IMG/VR virus record: IMGVR_UViG_3300020160_001183
Span: 1-22,789 of that record
Strand: one strand, 5' to 3'
DNA: 22,789 nt
Origin: a virus
Below are positions 7,914 through 14,336 of this stretch, piece by piece; the stretch's first letter is position 1; every line of letters begins with the position of its first letter. Made by a program: the position numbers and the translations under genes. Under the pieces are notes generated by a model. That model was not told where the DNA came from and did not search any database. It saw only the letters and a program-made list of their open reading frames with translations.

Positions 7914-8578
7914 AAATCTTTTCTTGCTTCTGTTATTAAATCATTTAACCATTTCTTATCACTTACAGGTTTTACTAACATTATAGCAGCAAAATCTTGT
8001 AAAGAAATATTAGCTAAAGTAGATTCTCCCCCTACTTGCATAGGTGTTGCTTTAACAGGTTCATCAAGAACAAGTTCTTCTTTTTTAGAAGGAAACTCAT
8101 CCTCAAAGTCAGGAAATACTGAAAGTGTTTTCTGTAGTTTTGGAAGACTGTCTTCTTGTTTCTTAAGATCATCTCTTCTTTTTTCATAAAGAGCATAAGA
8201 AATCTCAGTACCATCTTCTTGTACCATCATTAATTCACTAGCAGAAATGACATATGCAGAGTATCCACCAGCTCTTTCTCTAAGCTCATATTCTTCTGCA
8301 TAAAAAGGATTTGCTTTGAATTTAAACAGTGGTCTATCCTCATACATAGGAGTATAGTCCTGTTCAGCACCCTTTTCATCTCTCACAACATCTATAAATT
8401 CCATATAAATGTCTTCATTCTTCTTTAATTCACTTTCATAAAGTTGAATGTTTCTCCCAAATCGGCCTTTTTCATAAAATGCCATTTTTAGAGTAAAATT
8501 TGGACTTGCAAGCTTTAATTTCTTAAAGATCTCAGCATGTTTACCAAAATACTCTCTTTCTTTTTGTTTTCTATCCAT
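7910..8578 (-). CDS. Conserved-type hypothetical replication-block protein
   Basis: 222 aa, between the DnaB-like helicase and Sak4-like genes. The N-terminus is basic and helical (MDRKQKEREYFGKHAE), the middle aromatic/charged, residues about 150-185 look disordered, and the C-terminus ends with a compact block LQDFAAIMLVKPVSDKKWLN. I do not recognise a family. The disordered linker leading to a short hydrophobic tail suggests a docking protein for a replication partner; that is inference. Its stop overlaps the Sak4-like start by 4 nt. Confidence 0.75.
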   Translation of the reverse strand: MDRKQKEREYFGKHAEIFKKLKLASPNFTLKMAFYEKGRFGRNIQLYESELKKNEDIYMEFIDVVRDEKGAEQDYTPMYEDRPLFKFKANPFYAEEYELRERAGGYSAYVISASELMMVQEDGTEISYALYEKRRDDLKKQEDSLPKLQKTLSVFPDFEDEFPSKKEELVLDEPVKATPMQVGGESTLANISLQDFAAIMLVKPVSDKKWLNDLITEARKDL

Positions 8579-8588
8579 AATTTAAATT

Positions 8589-9620
8589 TTACTTTTTTGT
8601 ACTTAGAGTATTTGTTGCCTGAGCTGGAGGATCAATTTCAACAATCCTCATAGCTGCTCTGTCAAGTTTAAAGAAACTCATCTTTGTTAGACCATTCCTT
8701 GATTTTAGGAAGTGGAAAACTAATATGTCATCATCATCTATGATGAACTTTTCCGGACCATATTGTCTAATCTTTCTTATAGAAGGTTTATTTATACCTA
8801 GAACAACATCAGCATGCTGCAACAAAGCATCTGCGCCAAATAAATCAGAATCCAATACATAGTTACCATATTCTCCATCTCTAGCTCTGTCAGGGTTATC
8901 AATATTTCTATTGAGCTGACTAAGTACTACAAAAGCTACAGGATAGTGTTTCTTCATATAAGTTAGTGCTTCTCCAAGAGCATATAGCATCTCAAACTTA
9001 TCTTTTTCTTGTCCTTTTGCTACTTTAAATAGTGCAGAGTGGTCTATGGTGACAAGCATATTTGTGTATTTCTTTACAAGCTTGCCATCTTTATCTTTTA
9101 CCATTTTTGCATGATCTTCCATATGTTGGTGTATTGTTGCACACATTACATCAACTGTACATGGATCATAAATGACATCAATAACATCTCTGTCTTTTGA
9201 TTTTTGATAAAGTTCAACACACTTGTTAAATACAGCATCATCTAAGGGTTCTGCTTTACTCATCAATGTATTATAATCATATCCTGTGTTTAGACTCAAC
9301 TTCCGGATACCGTTGGTTTCATCTAACATTTCAAACTGAAACTTAAGCATTCTAAATTCTTGGTCTTGATTGTTCTTGATAATATCATCAATCAACTGTT
9401 CCATGAATAAAGTTTTACCTGTTCCAGGTCTAGCACCTACTACGGTGATAGTTCTCCATTCTAAGCCATCACAAAAGGCATCATTAAATTTTGGCCATGC
9501 ACTCTTCAGTGACTTCAGTCTTCCTTTTCTTCTTGCATCTAACTTATAGATTGCTTTCTTGAGAGCATCTCTCTCACTTACCGGTATTAAAGGTGCCGCA
9601 CCATTAAATAATTGACCCAT
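8589..9620 (-). CDS. DnaB-like replicative helicase (RecA-fold core only)
   Basis: 343 aa. Walker A is GARPGTGKT (62-70), the H1a-like block is FQFEMLDETNGIRKL (94-108), Walker B is MLVTIDHSAL (188-197) with Asp193, H3 is VVLSQLNR (231-238), and an ADALLQHADVVLGI segment precedes H4. These are the DnaB/GP4 family motifs. The usual DnaB N-terminal collar domain is missing; only about 60 residues, basic near 29-45, precede Walker A. This suggests the primase contact is made another way. It is co-transcribed with Sak4 and SSB; the primase lies in the next block. The gene starts 1 nt after the small membrane-protein stop. Confidence 0.9.
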   Translation of the reverse strand: MGQLFNGAAPLIPVSERDALKKAIYKLDARRKGRLKSLKSAWPKFNDAFCDGLEWRTITVVGARPGTGKTLFMEQLIDDIIKNNQDQEFRMLKFQFEMLDETNGIRKLSLNTGYDYNTLMSKAEPLDDAVFNKCVELYQKSKDRDVIDVIYDPCTVDVMCATIHQHMEDHAKMVKDKDGKLVKKYTNMLVTIDHSALFKVAKGQEKDKFEMLYALGEALTYMKKHYPVAFVVLSQLNRNIDNPDRARDGEYGNYVLDSDLFGADALLQHADVVLGINKPSIRKIRQYGPEKFIIDDDDILVFHFLKSRNGLTKMSFFKLDRAAMRIVEIDPPAQATNTLSTKK

Positions 9621-9621
9621 A

Positions 9622-9801
9622 TTATGATTTTTTAATTACATCTGTTTTTGCTATATTGTATAATTCATGCATTACTGTTATAGTAAGTTCAATAAGTAAA
9701 AACTGTCCAATTCCTATTGTAATAATAAAATTGTCAGTTAAGACCCAACCTACTAAGGTTCCAATAATAGCCAATACAATCAATAGTGCTTTGTTTGCCA
9801 T
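9622..9801 (-). CDS. Small membrane protein (59 aa)
   Basis: ATG at 9799-9801, TAA at 9622-9624. The product begins MANKALLIVLAIIGTLVGWVL, a clear membrane helix (about residues 5-21), followed by a second hydrophobic stretch (FIITIGIGQFLLIELTITV, 25-43) and a short charged tail. Two membrane segments in 59 residues recall holin- or inner-membrane effector-size proteins, but its place in the replication operon argues against lysis. The start overlaps the upstream stop by 1 nt (TAATG) and the stop lies 1 nt before the helicase start, so it exactly fills the gap. Confidence 0.72.
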   Translation of the reverse strand: MANKALLIVLAIIGTLVGWVLTDNFIITIGIGQFLLIELTITVMHELYNIAKTDVIKKS

Positions 9802-10388
9802 TAATCTACTCTTTCTTTAAAATAATCTACTATTTCATCTTCCCCATCATTAATCAAATCACAATATGTTGCTAGATCTGAATCCCATGTTTTATCAGTA
9901 TTCTGTTTTCTTATGAAATATTGAGAAGTTCTCATATAATCATATCTACGGATACTGAATTCATCAACATATTTTCTAGTAGCTCTTAAGATAGTATCCC
10001 AGGTGTAGTCATAAGTTTCAAAAAACCATCTGAAACTATTCTCAAGAGTCTTTGGATTGACTCTTGCATACTTTCCACTAGACAGTTTTTTATTAGGGAA
10101 TATCTCATTGTATTCCTTAATATTATCAAGAAAATTACTGCCAAGTAAGTTTGTAGTGGTTTTCTTCTTTGACTTTCTAAAATAGCCATCAATTTCAGTA
10201 ATAAAGATAATGCTTTTTGAGGTCAAATGCAAGTTTTCATCAAGCCATGCTTCACTTTGCAGCCTTTTGCACTCTATTGCTTTATTAACAAAATTTGCTA
10301 CTGTTATTTTTTCTTTAATACAGTATAATACATAAAATGCATTAGGAGTTAAACCCTCCTTTAAGCACTTAAGAAATATCTCCGTCAT
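9801..10388 (-). CDS. Putative replication protein (helicase loader or initiator candidate)
   Basis: 195 aa, mostly helical. LTPNAFYVLYCIKEKITVANF (13-33) reads like the first helices of a winged-helix domain. The C-terminal part (TWDTILRATRKYV, then YDYMRTSQYFIRK) resembles the helical C-termini of phage replisome-organiser/DnaD-like proteins. It sits just upstream of the DnaB-like helicase, where a loader would be expected. No Walker motif, so not a DnaC-type ATPase. The assignment is by layout and context and is tentative; the coding call is strong. Confidence 0.7.
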   Translation of the reverse strand: MTEIFLKCLKEGLTPNAFYVLYCIKEKITVANFVNKAIECKRLQSEAWLDENLHLTSKSIIFITEIDGYFRKSKKKTTTNLLGSNFLDNIKEYNEIFPNKKLSSGKYARVNPKTLENSFRWFFETYDYTWDTILRATRKYVDEFSIRRYDYMRTSQYFIRKQNTDKTWDSDLATYCDLINDGEDEIVDYFKERVD

Positions 10389-10389
10389 A

Positions 10390-11100
10390 TCACCAAGTTA
10401 TAGTTTCATTATAAGTTTCTAGTACCAGTTTAGATATCTTATTAAAGATATCATCAGAATCCCATTTAGAGCCGTTATAAGCAGCAGAAGCAGGATGTCT
10501 AACAGTAAACTTATGGTTACTATTGTTAGTAATGACAGACCACTCTTCAGCTTTTTTCCCCATGTACACATAAATCAATCCCGGATTATAATTATTCAAC
10601 CAATCTAACAAGTATGCAGTAAAAGGTTTCCATATATCATAATGACTACCAATTTTACCTACTTCAACTGTAAGAGCTGTATTAAGCATTAGTATACCTT
10701 GATTAGACCATCTTGTTAAATCAGGATCTTGATAAGAAGGATACTCTTGATATACTGTTCTTTCAATCTCTCCAAAGATATATCTTAAACTAGGTTGTAC
10801 TTTTTTAGTATTACCACAGCTAAAAGATATACCATCTGCTACTCCTAGTTGAGGATAGGGATCTTGACCCACTATTACAACTTTGAGCTTATCATAAGGA
10901 CATTCTTCAAATGCTCTAAATACTTGTTTCAATGGAGGAGTGAATCTCTTATCATTTACACTTTGTCTGTATAATTCACTGAGAATCTCAGTAAACTCAG
11001 AGCTAAATATAAAAGATTTAAGAACTCTACCCCAACCACTAGGTTCAAGTTTATCAAACAATTTTTGTTTAATTTCCTCAATTTCGGGTTCTATTTTCAT
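10390..11100 (-). CDS. ung: Uracil-DNA glycosylase, family 1
   Basis: 236 aa from ATG 11100. The water-activating motif GQDPYP (78-83, Asp80) stands where family-1 enzymes have GQDPYH; LMLNTALTV (137-145) is motif 2, and HPASAAYNG (202-210) corresponds to the HPSPLS leucine-loop motif with His202. It removes uracil from DNA and is a common member of crAss-like and other Bacteroidota phage replication modules. A longer in-frame start at 11193 would add a hydrophobic leader, but that stretch is the antisense of the plus-strand gene at 11132-11455, so I use 11100. It opens the minus-strand replication block, 31 bp from the divergent gene. Confidence 0.93.
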   Translation of the reverse strand: MKIEPEIEEIKQKLFDKLEPSGWGRVLKSFIFSSEFTEILSELYRQSVNDKRFTPPLKQVFRAFEECPYDKLKVVIVGQDPYPQLGVADGISFSCGNTKKVQPSLRYIFGEIERTVYQEYPSYQDPDLTRWSNQGILMLNTALTVEVGKIGSHYDIWKPFTAYLLDWLNNYNPGLIYVYMGKKAEEWSVITNNSNHKFTVRHPASAAYNGSKWDSDDIFNKISKLVLETYNETITW

Positions 11101-11108
11101 TTTTTTTC

Positions 11109-11116
11109 TATTTTTG
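11109..11116 (+). promoter_or_regulatory. Candidate Bacteroidota-type promoter (-7 element)
   Basis: TATTTTTG fits the Bacteroidota -7 consensus TAnnTTTG and lies 15 nt before the ATG of the plus-strand gene (11132), leaving a short leader. A matching -33 TTG is not obvious, so this is a half-supported promoter. Confidence 0.4.
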
Positions 11117-11131
11117 ATAAAAATTATTATT

Positions 11132-11455
11132 ATGAGCACCATTAAAGTCAAAGAAATCAAAGATGATGCTATCATCCAGGTTCCAGTAAACAAAACTTAT
11201 TACGTGATGGTAAAAGCTGTTCTATATGATTTGTTTACCATTCTTCAAGAAAAAGGTATTTCTGAAGAAAGTTTGCAAAACATATTGAAAAAGCAATACA
11301 ATGAACTTTCAGCACATGAAAGATCTTTTTACACAGTAACTCTTTTGTTAGCTGAAATTGAAAGACAAGCATCAACAAATGATTTGATTGAAGAAAAAGA
11401 AATTGATAAGAAAGAAATTGAAGACAGTATAACTAACATAGATTCTAAAGATTAA
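11132..11455 (+). CDS. Lone plus-strand hypothetical phage protein
   Basis: 107 aa, begins MSTIKVKEIKDDAIIQVPVN, then KTYYVMVKAVLYDLFTIL and RSFYTVTLLLAEIERQA, ending in a Lys/Glu/Asp-rich tail (from about 85). The beta-then-helix plan and the RSFYTxTLLLAEIE block look like a conserved protein I have seen in Bacteroidota phages, often near structural genes, but I cannot name a function. It is the only plus-strand gene in the window. It diverges from ung and converges with the NinB-like gene, overlapping it tail to tail by 11 nt. Start ATG 11132 is preferred over the longer in-frame start because the upstream part lies antisense to ung. Confidence 0.82.
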   Translation: MSTIKVKEIKDDAIIQVPVNKTYYVMVKAVLYDLFTILQEKGISEESLQNILKKQYNELSAHERSFYTVTLLLAEIERQASTNDLIEEKEIDKKEIEDSITNIDSKD

Positions 11456-11795
11456 TATTAAAATTATCTTTACCTAGTTTTATACAAGCTTCAATAGCTA
11501 ACATAATCTCATCCTTACTGCAATCAGCAAAAGATTTTCCGGCTAGTCCGGAATTTTCTTTTATTATATCTTTCATTTCTTCAAAAGCATATCCTGATTC
11601 TTTGGCTAATTCTCTAATACAAGCATGTACTTTTGCAAGTTGTGCTTTACTATGATCTGCATTTGCAAGATCTAAATACATATCTATTACCTGTCCTTCT
11701 TGCATCTTATCTACAAAAATCTCATAAGCAAGTCTGTCTTTTGGACTATTGAAGATAAGCTTTCCATTTTTCTTAATGAACTTACCGCTAAACAT
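11445..11795 (-). CDS. NinB-like recombination protein (tentative)
   Basis: 116 aa. DSxKAQLAKVHACIRELAKESGY-type block (about 47-70; here ADHSKAQLAKVHACIREL) followed by FEEMKDIIKENSGL and SFADCSKDEIMLAIEACI. The order matches the NinB/Orf-like family of phage recombination mediators, which bind ssDNA/SSB. Length is slightly short for NinB (about 140 aa). It ends the block of small genes coming from 13.2 kb and overlaps the convergent plus-strand gene by 11 nt. The assignment is by pattern recall and should be read as moderate. Confidence 0.68.
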   Translation of the reverse strand: MFSGKFIKKNGKLIFNSPKDRLAYEIFVDKMQEGQVIDMYLDLANADHSKAQLAKVHACIRELAKESGYAFEEMKDIIKENSGLAGKSFADCSKDEIMLAIEACIKLGKDNFNINL

Positions 11796-11796
11796 A

Positions 11797-12048
11797 CTAA
11801 CAAGTTATATTGTCCATAATTTCAAGAAACTGTTTGTAGTGTGTTGTATTTGTTATATAGAGTGCTGGAACATCAAAAGATTTGAGTTCCCATTTATCAT
11901 CTACAACATCAAGATTATCTGTACTATGAAGTACTAATCCTGAGCACAGCTCTTTTTGGTAATAATAATAGTCATATCCATTTTGGCTTTGTTCATCAGT
12001 AATAACTACCTTTTCAAAACCAAAGTCAATTAGTTCTTGTTCTGTCAT
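11797..12048 (-). CDS. Small hypothetical acidic protein
   Basis: 83 aa. It begins MTEQELIDFGFEKVVITDEQ, has an aromatic YDYYYYQ stretch and a beta-rich body, and ends with a helix. This type of short 'MTEQELIxxGFE' protein is common in Bacteroidota genomes and their phages; the function is unknown. It overlaps the upstream zinc-finger-like gene by 23 nt and is followed 1 nt later by the NinB-like gene. Confidence 0.7.
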   Translation of the reverse strand: MTEQELIDFGFEKVVITDEQSQNGYDYYYYQKELCSGLVLHSTDNLDVVDDKWELKSFDVPALYITNTTHYKQFLEIMDNITC

Positions 12049-12217
12049 CTTTTAAATATTTTTTTTCAAACTTTTCCCAACCTTTTGGTTCAAACTGTGT
12101 AACAAGCAAATCAAGTTTAATTTCTTCTTCATGCTCATCACACATTCCTATACCTTTGATATCAAGATCAGGACTATACCTTTTGGTAGCCGGAGCTCCA
12201 CATTTAATACATTCCAT
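12026..12217 (-). CDS. Small Cys/His zinc-binding-like protein
   Basis: 63 aa. Cys3-x2-Cys6 near the N-terminus and Cys26-x2-His29 (MCDEHEEE) could make one zinc site. The rest is a charged helix with an FEPKGWEKFEKKYLK segment. No named family. It overlaps the upstream gene by 1 nt and the downstream gene by 23 nt. The zinc site is inferred from spacing only. Confidence 0.65.
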   Translation of the reverse strand: MECIKCGAPATKRYSPDLDIKGIGMCDEHEEEIKLDLLVTQFEPKGWEKFEKKYLKDDRTRTN

Positions 12218-12441
12218 TATTCTATGTTTAAATTGTTGTCACTTAAAATTTCTCGGATTTTTTGTCTGATATTTTCATAAGCTTTATCAGTTTCACTAGA
12301 TATTTTTTCATTATACTTTAATTCAGCTCTGAGATGTTGATCTAGTTCCCACATAGCATTTTTCCATCTCCAACCGTCTAATGCTGTTCTTGCATCATCT
12401 GCTTCTTCAACAGAATCAAACTTTAAAATTATTTCGGCCAT
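12217..12441 (-). CDS. Conserved small phage protein, function unknown
   Basis: 74 aa, mixed beta-helix: MAEIILKFDSVEEADDARTA, then ALDGWRWKNAMWELDQHLR and a C-terminal helix ending REILSDNNLNIE. The 'xxWELDQxLRxxxKYNE ... LSDNxLN' arrangement is one I recognise as a widespread small phage/prophage protein without assigned role. It follows the upstream gene by 1 nt and overlaps the downstream start by 1 nt. Confidence 0.72.
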   Translation of the reverse strand: MAEIILKFDSVEEADDARTALDGWRWKNAMWELDQHLRAELKYNEKISSETDKAYENIRQKIREILSDNNLNIE

Positions 12442-12442
12442 A

Positions 12443-12850
12443 TTACATGTTTTTCATAAATAATTCAGGATTAACTATGTCTCTTACATAATTAATGTCT
12501 TTGTACTTTTCATTGTCAAGAGTCCATAATCCCATCTCGTCTACTCTTTTCTTTCTAAGTGTAAGTATAGAGTATCCAGTAAGATGAGCATTATCATCAT
12601 CCTCACTCAACAACATGCCAAGCATATTTTGTTTCTCTTCTTCAGTAACATGACTTGTCTTAACAAGTAAATTTAATTCTGATAAAAAGATAAAAGGTTT
12701 AAACTCTCCTTTCTTTGTACCTGCAGCATACATATACCATAAGTATCCCATATTGCTGTCTTCAAGTTTTGCAATTTCCCAATGTTCATTGCAAATATCT
12801 ACAATCAAATTCTTTAGTTTCTGATCTTTAAATTGAAAATGTCTATTCAT
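12443..12850 (-). CDS. Hypothetical protein with SxDxDN motif
   Basis: 135 aa, soluble, with an aromatic N-terminal half. Residues 74-90 (QNMLGMLLSEDDDNAHL) repeat the hydrophobic-helix plus SEDxDN motif seen in the proteins at 3670-4089 and 1-1234; outside the motif I see little similarity. Its start overlaps the upstream stop by 4 nt (ATGA). Function unknown; the shared motif suggests a common binding partner or a repeat fold. Confidence 0.75.
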   Translation of the reverse strand: MNRHFQFKDQKLKNLIVDICNEHWEIAKLEDSNMGYLWYMYAAGTKKGEFKPFIFLSELNLLVKTSHVTEEEKQNMLGMLLSEDDDNAHLTGYSILTLRKKRVDEMGLWTLDNEKYKDINYVRDIVNPELFMKNM

Positions 12851-13125
12851 GATCTTATAAATTTAAACATTGCTTGTAACTTCTTATGTTCTTCTACTAA
12901 ATCTTCTGGAGTAAATACAGCTTGACGGCCATCAAGTTTAACTTCAGTACGTGCATCTATTTTATGGGTTATTATTGCAGCCCATACACCACCATATATT
13001 TTAAATTCTACATAAATTCCTCCAGTTGTTCCCCAATATTGATAAAGTTGATGATCCTCATTATCTCTATAAAACCTATACTTTACAAGCTTCTTACCTA
13101 TTAGTTCTGTATCTCTAAGTGTCAT
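12847..13125 (-). CDS. Small beta-rich hypothetical protein
   Basis: 92 aa: beta-rich middle (QLYQYWGTTGGIYVEFKIYGG) and a C-terminal helix (LVEEHKKLQAMFKFIRS). No recognised family or catalytic motif. Its ATG overlaps the stop of the membrane protein at 13122-13262 as ATGA, and its own stop overlaps the next start by 4 nt, so it is translated by coupling. Confidence 0.68.
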   Translation of the reverse strand: MTLRDTELIGKKLVKYRFYRDNEDHQLYQYWGTTGGIYVEFKIYGGVWAAIITHKIDARTEVKLDGRQAVFTPEDLVEEHKKLQAMFKFIRS

Positions 13126-13262
13126 GGTTTTTTATTTTTCCACTCCTTCCAGACATCAAAGTCTTTTAGTTCTTCTATTTCTTTTCTCCATTCTATCTGA
13201 AGTCTTTTTGCTATAGCCCACATAATAAACATGCCTAATAGCATTCCTAATGCAAAGTCCAT
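13122..13262 (-). CDS. Small single-pass membrane protein (46 aa)
   Basis: ATG at 13260-13262, TGA at 13122-13124 overlapping the next ATG. It begins MDFALGMLLGMFIMWAIAKR: a membrane helix (about 3-18) followed by a charged helical tail (RKEIEELKDFDVWKEW). The ATGA coupling and the clear helix support it despite its size. It starts 26 nt downstream of the putative structured RNA, so that RNA could be its 5' leader. Function unknown. Confidence 0.68.
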   Translation of the reverse strand: MDFALGMLLGMFIMWAIAKRLQIEWRKEIEELKDFDVWKEWKNKKP

Positions 13263-13288
13263 CTTATTCTGATTTAAAGGTTAATTCA

Positions 13289-13382
13289 ACATTAGCTCTT
13301 CAGCTTTCTACTCCCAGCCCCGAGGAATTGTATATAACTTAGCCCATCTCACCGCTGTGTGGGAACTGAAGTTTACTAATGT
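13289..13382 (-). ncRNA. Putative structured RNA, three nested helices, unknown class
   Basis: Read on the minus strand, the gap between two genes folds into three nested helices: ACATTAG/CTAATGT (13376-13382 with 13289-13295), CTTCAG/CTGAAG (13366-13371 with 13298-13303), and TTCCCA/TGGGAG (13360-13365 with 13311-13316, one G-U pair). That is 19 bp, with a 4/2-nt internal loop, a 7-nt bulge and a 43-nt terminal region. Within it, CAC-AGCG-GTG makes a small hairpin; an alternative pairs CCCACAC with GTG...TGGG. There is no T-tract, so it is not a simple terminator. It starts 1 nt after a stop codon and ends 26 nt before the next ATG. It fits a leader element, a small RNA or a ribozyme-like element; I cannot match it to a known family. 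Confidence 0.55.
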
Positions 13383-13383
13383 C

Positions 13384-13665
13384 TTATTTTGATTTAACAG
13401 CAAGTTCTAGAAAGTATTCACCTATACCTAATGCAAGCATATCATTTTCAATTGGAATATTTGTAAAGTCAGAGACTTCTTTTAATTCCTTTTCAGTAAT
13501 ATACCATTTAAATACAAAATCATATGATACATCATATATTCTTAACTGAAACTGTTTAATAGATACATGTTCCCCTTTTTCATCATCAGGATTACTCCAA
13601 AAGTTGAAAAAGCCAACTATTTTATCTATAATTTCTGGTGCTTTATTTTCTTCTACCATATCCAA
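13384..13665 (-). CDS. Small acidic hypothetical protein
   Basis: 93 aa with an amphipathic N-terminus (IIDKIVGFFNFWSN), a beta-rich middle (RIYDVSYDFVFKWYI) and a C-terminal helix. It overlaps the membrane-protein gene upstream by 13 nt. Its stop is immediately followed by the putative structured RNA. No recognised family. Confidence 0.68.
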   Translation of the reverse strand: MDMVEENKAPEIIDKIVGFFNFWSNPDDEKGEHVSIKQFQLRIYDVSYDFVFKWYITEKELKEVSDFTNIPIENDMLALGIGEYFLELAVKSK

Positions 13666-14045
13666 TTTATTACTTCAGGATGAAAATGAGCAAAGAATAA
13701 AAATGTAATTGTTGCCATTGATAAAGCACAATCCAATCTTTTAAATTGTACTAAAGTTTCCCAATACTCTTTACTTTTAAGATATTTTGTAATAGGACTT
13801 TGTATAATTGATAAAGCAAATATAAATAAGTAAACATACCATAATTCACTAATGGCCATTCCTAATATTAGGAATATCACATAAATTAATGAGAAACAAC
13901 CTACTCCAAACTTTACAGTTTTATCATCTTCTTCACTGAGTTTTGTTTTGTAAAAAACTCTTATATAAGATCTAGCTTTAATAAATATAACTAACTCATA
14001 ACAAAATGCTGTGCCCAACATAAGGGCTAAAATTACGTCTTTCAT
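13653..14045 (-). CDS. Multi-pass membrane protein (about four helices)
   Basis: 130 aa. Hydrophobic segments lie at about residues 3-20, 48-64, 66-82 and 108-126, separated by short charged loops (YKTKLSEEDDKT and TKYLKSKEYWETL). It overlaps its neighbours by 4 nt upstream and 13 nt downstream. It belongs to a run of membrane proteins at 13122-14336. Possible roles include membrane remodelling or exclusion of other phages; the sequence alone does not decide. Confidence 0.75.
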   Translation of the reverse strand: MKDVILALMLGTAFCYELVIFIKARSYIRVFYKTKLSEEDDKTVKFGVGCFSLIYVIFLILGMAISELWYVYLFIFALSIIQSPITKYLKSKEYWETLVQFKRLDCALSMATITFLFFAHFHPEVINWIW

Positions 14046-14236
14046 GGTTTCTTTTTTTGTTCTAAATAATCAATAATAAATCCAGCAGCAACTAGTATAT
14101 TCATACCAAATGATGCTAATATCTCATATATGTCTTCATATACATTTACAGAGAGGTGAACATGGCCCACCATCCAAAATGGTATGGACAAGTTTTGGCT
14201 TATCCATACCACTAGATACTTAATAAAATGACCCAT
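14042..14236 (-). CDS. Small membrane protein (64 aa)
   Basis: 64 aa, begins MGHFIKYLVVWISQ, has a hydrophobic stretch from about residue 40 (ILASFGMNILVAAGFIIDYL) and a Lys-rich end (EQKKKP). The N-terminal part is amphipathic. It overlaps the upstream small gene by 17 nt and the downstream one by 4 nt. Its first codons include one copy of a 12-bp direct repeat (14211-14222) whose other copy is in the upstream gene. Confidence 0.68.
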   Translation of the reverse strand: MGHFIKYLVVWISQNLSIPFWMVGHVHLSVNVYEDIYEILASFGMNILVAAGFIIDYLEQKKKP

Positions 14237-14250
14237 ATACTAGATACTTA
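14211..14250. repeat. 12-bp direct repeat pair
   Basis: ACTAGATACTTA occurs at 14211-14222 and again at 14239-14250, 28 bp apart start to start, spanning the junction of two overlapping small membrane genes. It may record a slippage duplication that created the overlapping start. Confidence 0.7.
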
Positions 14251-14336
14251 CATATCCCTAATACACCTATAACAGCTAAGGAATAAATAATTATCCAGTA
14301 AGTAGTAATTAATTTGTCTTTAGTCTCCTTCTTCAT
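14220..14336 (-). CDS. Very small membrane protein (38 aa)
   Basis: ATG at 14334-14336 overlaps the preceding stop as ATGA; TAA is at 14220-14222. Product: charged N-terminus (MKKETKDKLITTYW) then a membrane helix (IIIYSLAVIGVLGICKYLVY, about 15-34). The coupling at both ends and the clean hydrophobic segment make it a likely gene despite 38 aa. Function unknown. Confidence 0.6.
   Translation of the reverse strand: MKKETKDKLITTYWIIIYSLAVIGVLGICKYLVYGSFY

Noticed and set aside
11101-11193. N-terminal hydrophobic extension of uracil-DNA glycosylase (possible membrane anchor)
   Set aside because: The segment is the antisense of the first codons of the plus-strand gene at 11132; ATG 11100 gives the normal family length.
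13289-13303. Hammerhead-ribozyme core: CTGAAGA matches CUGANGA
   Set aside because: The same bases pair perfectly with CTTCAG at the other side, and the required GAAA and cleavage-site elements are not in the right order (TAAA stands where GAAA would be needed).
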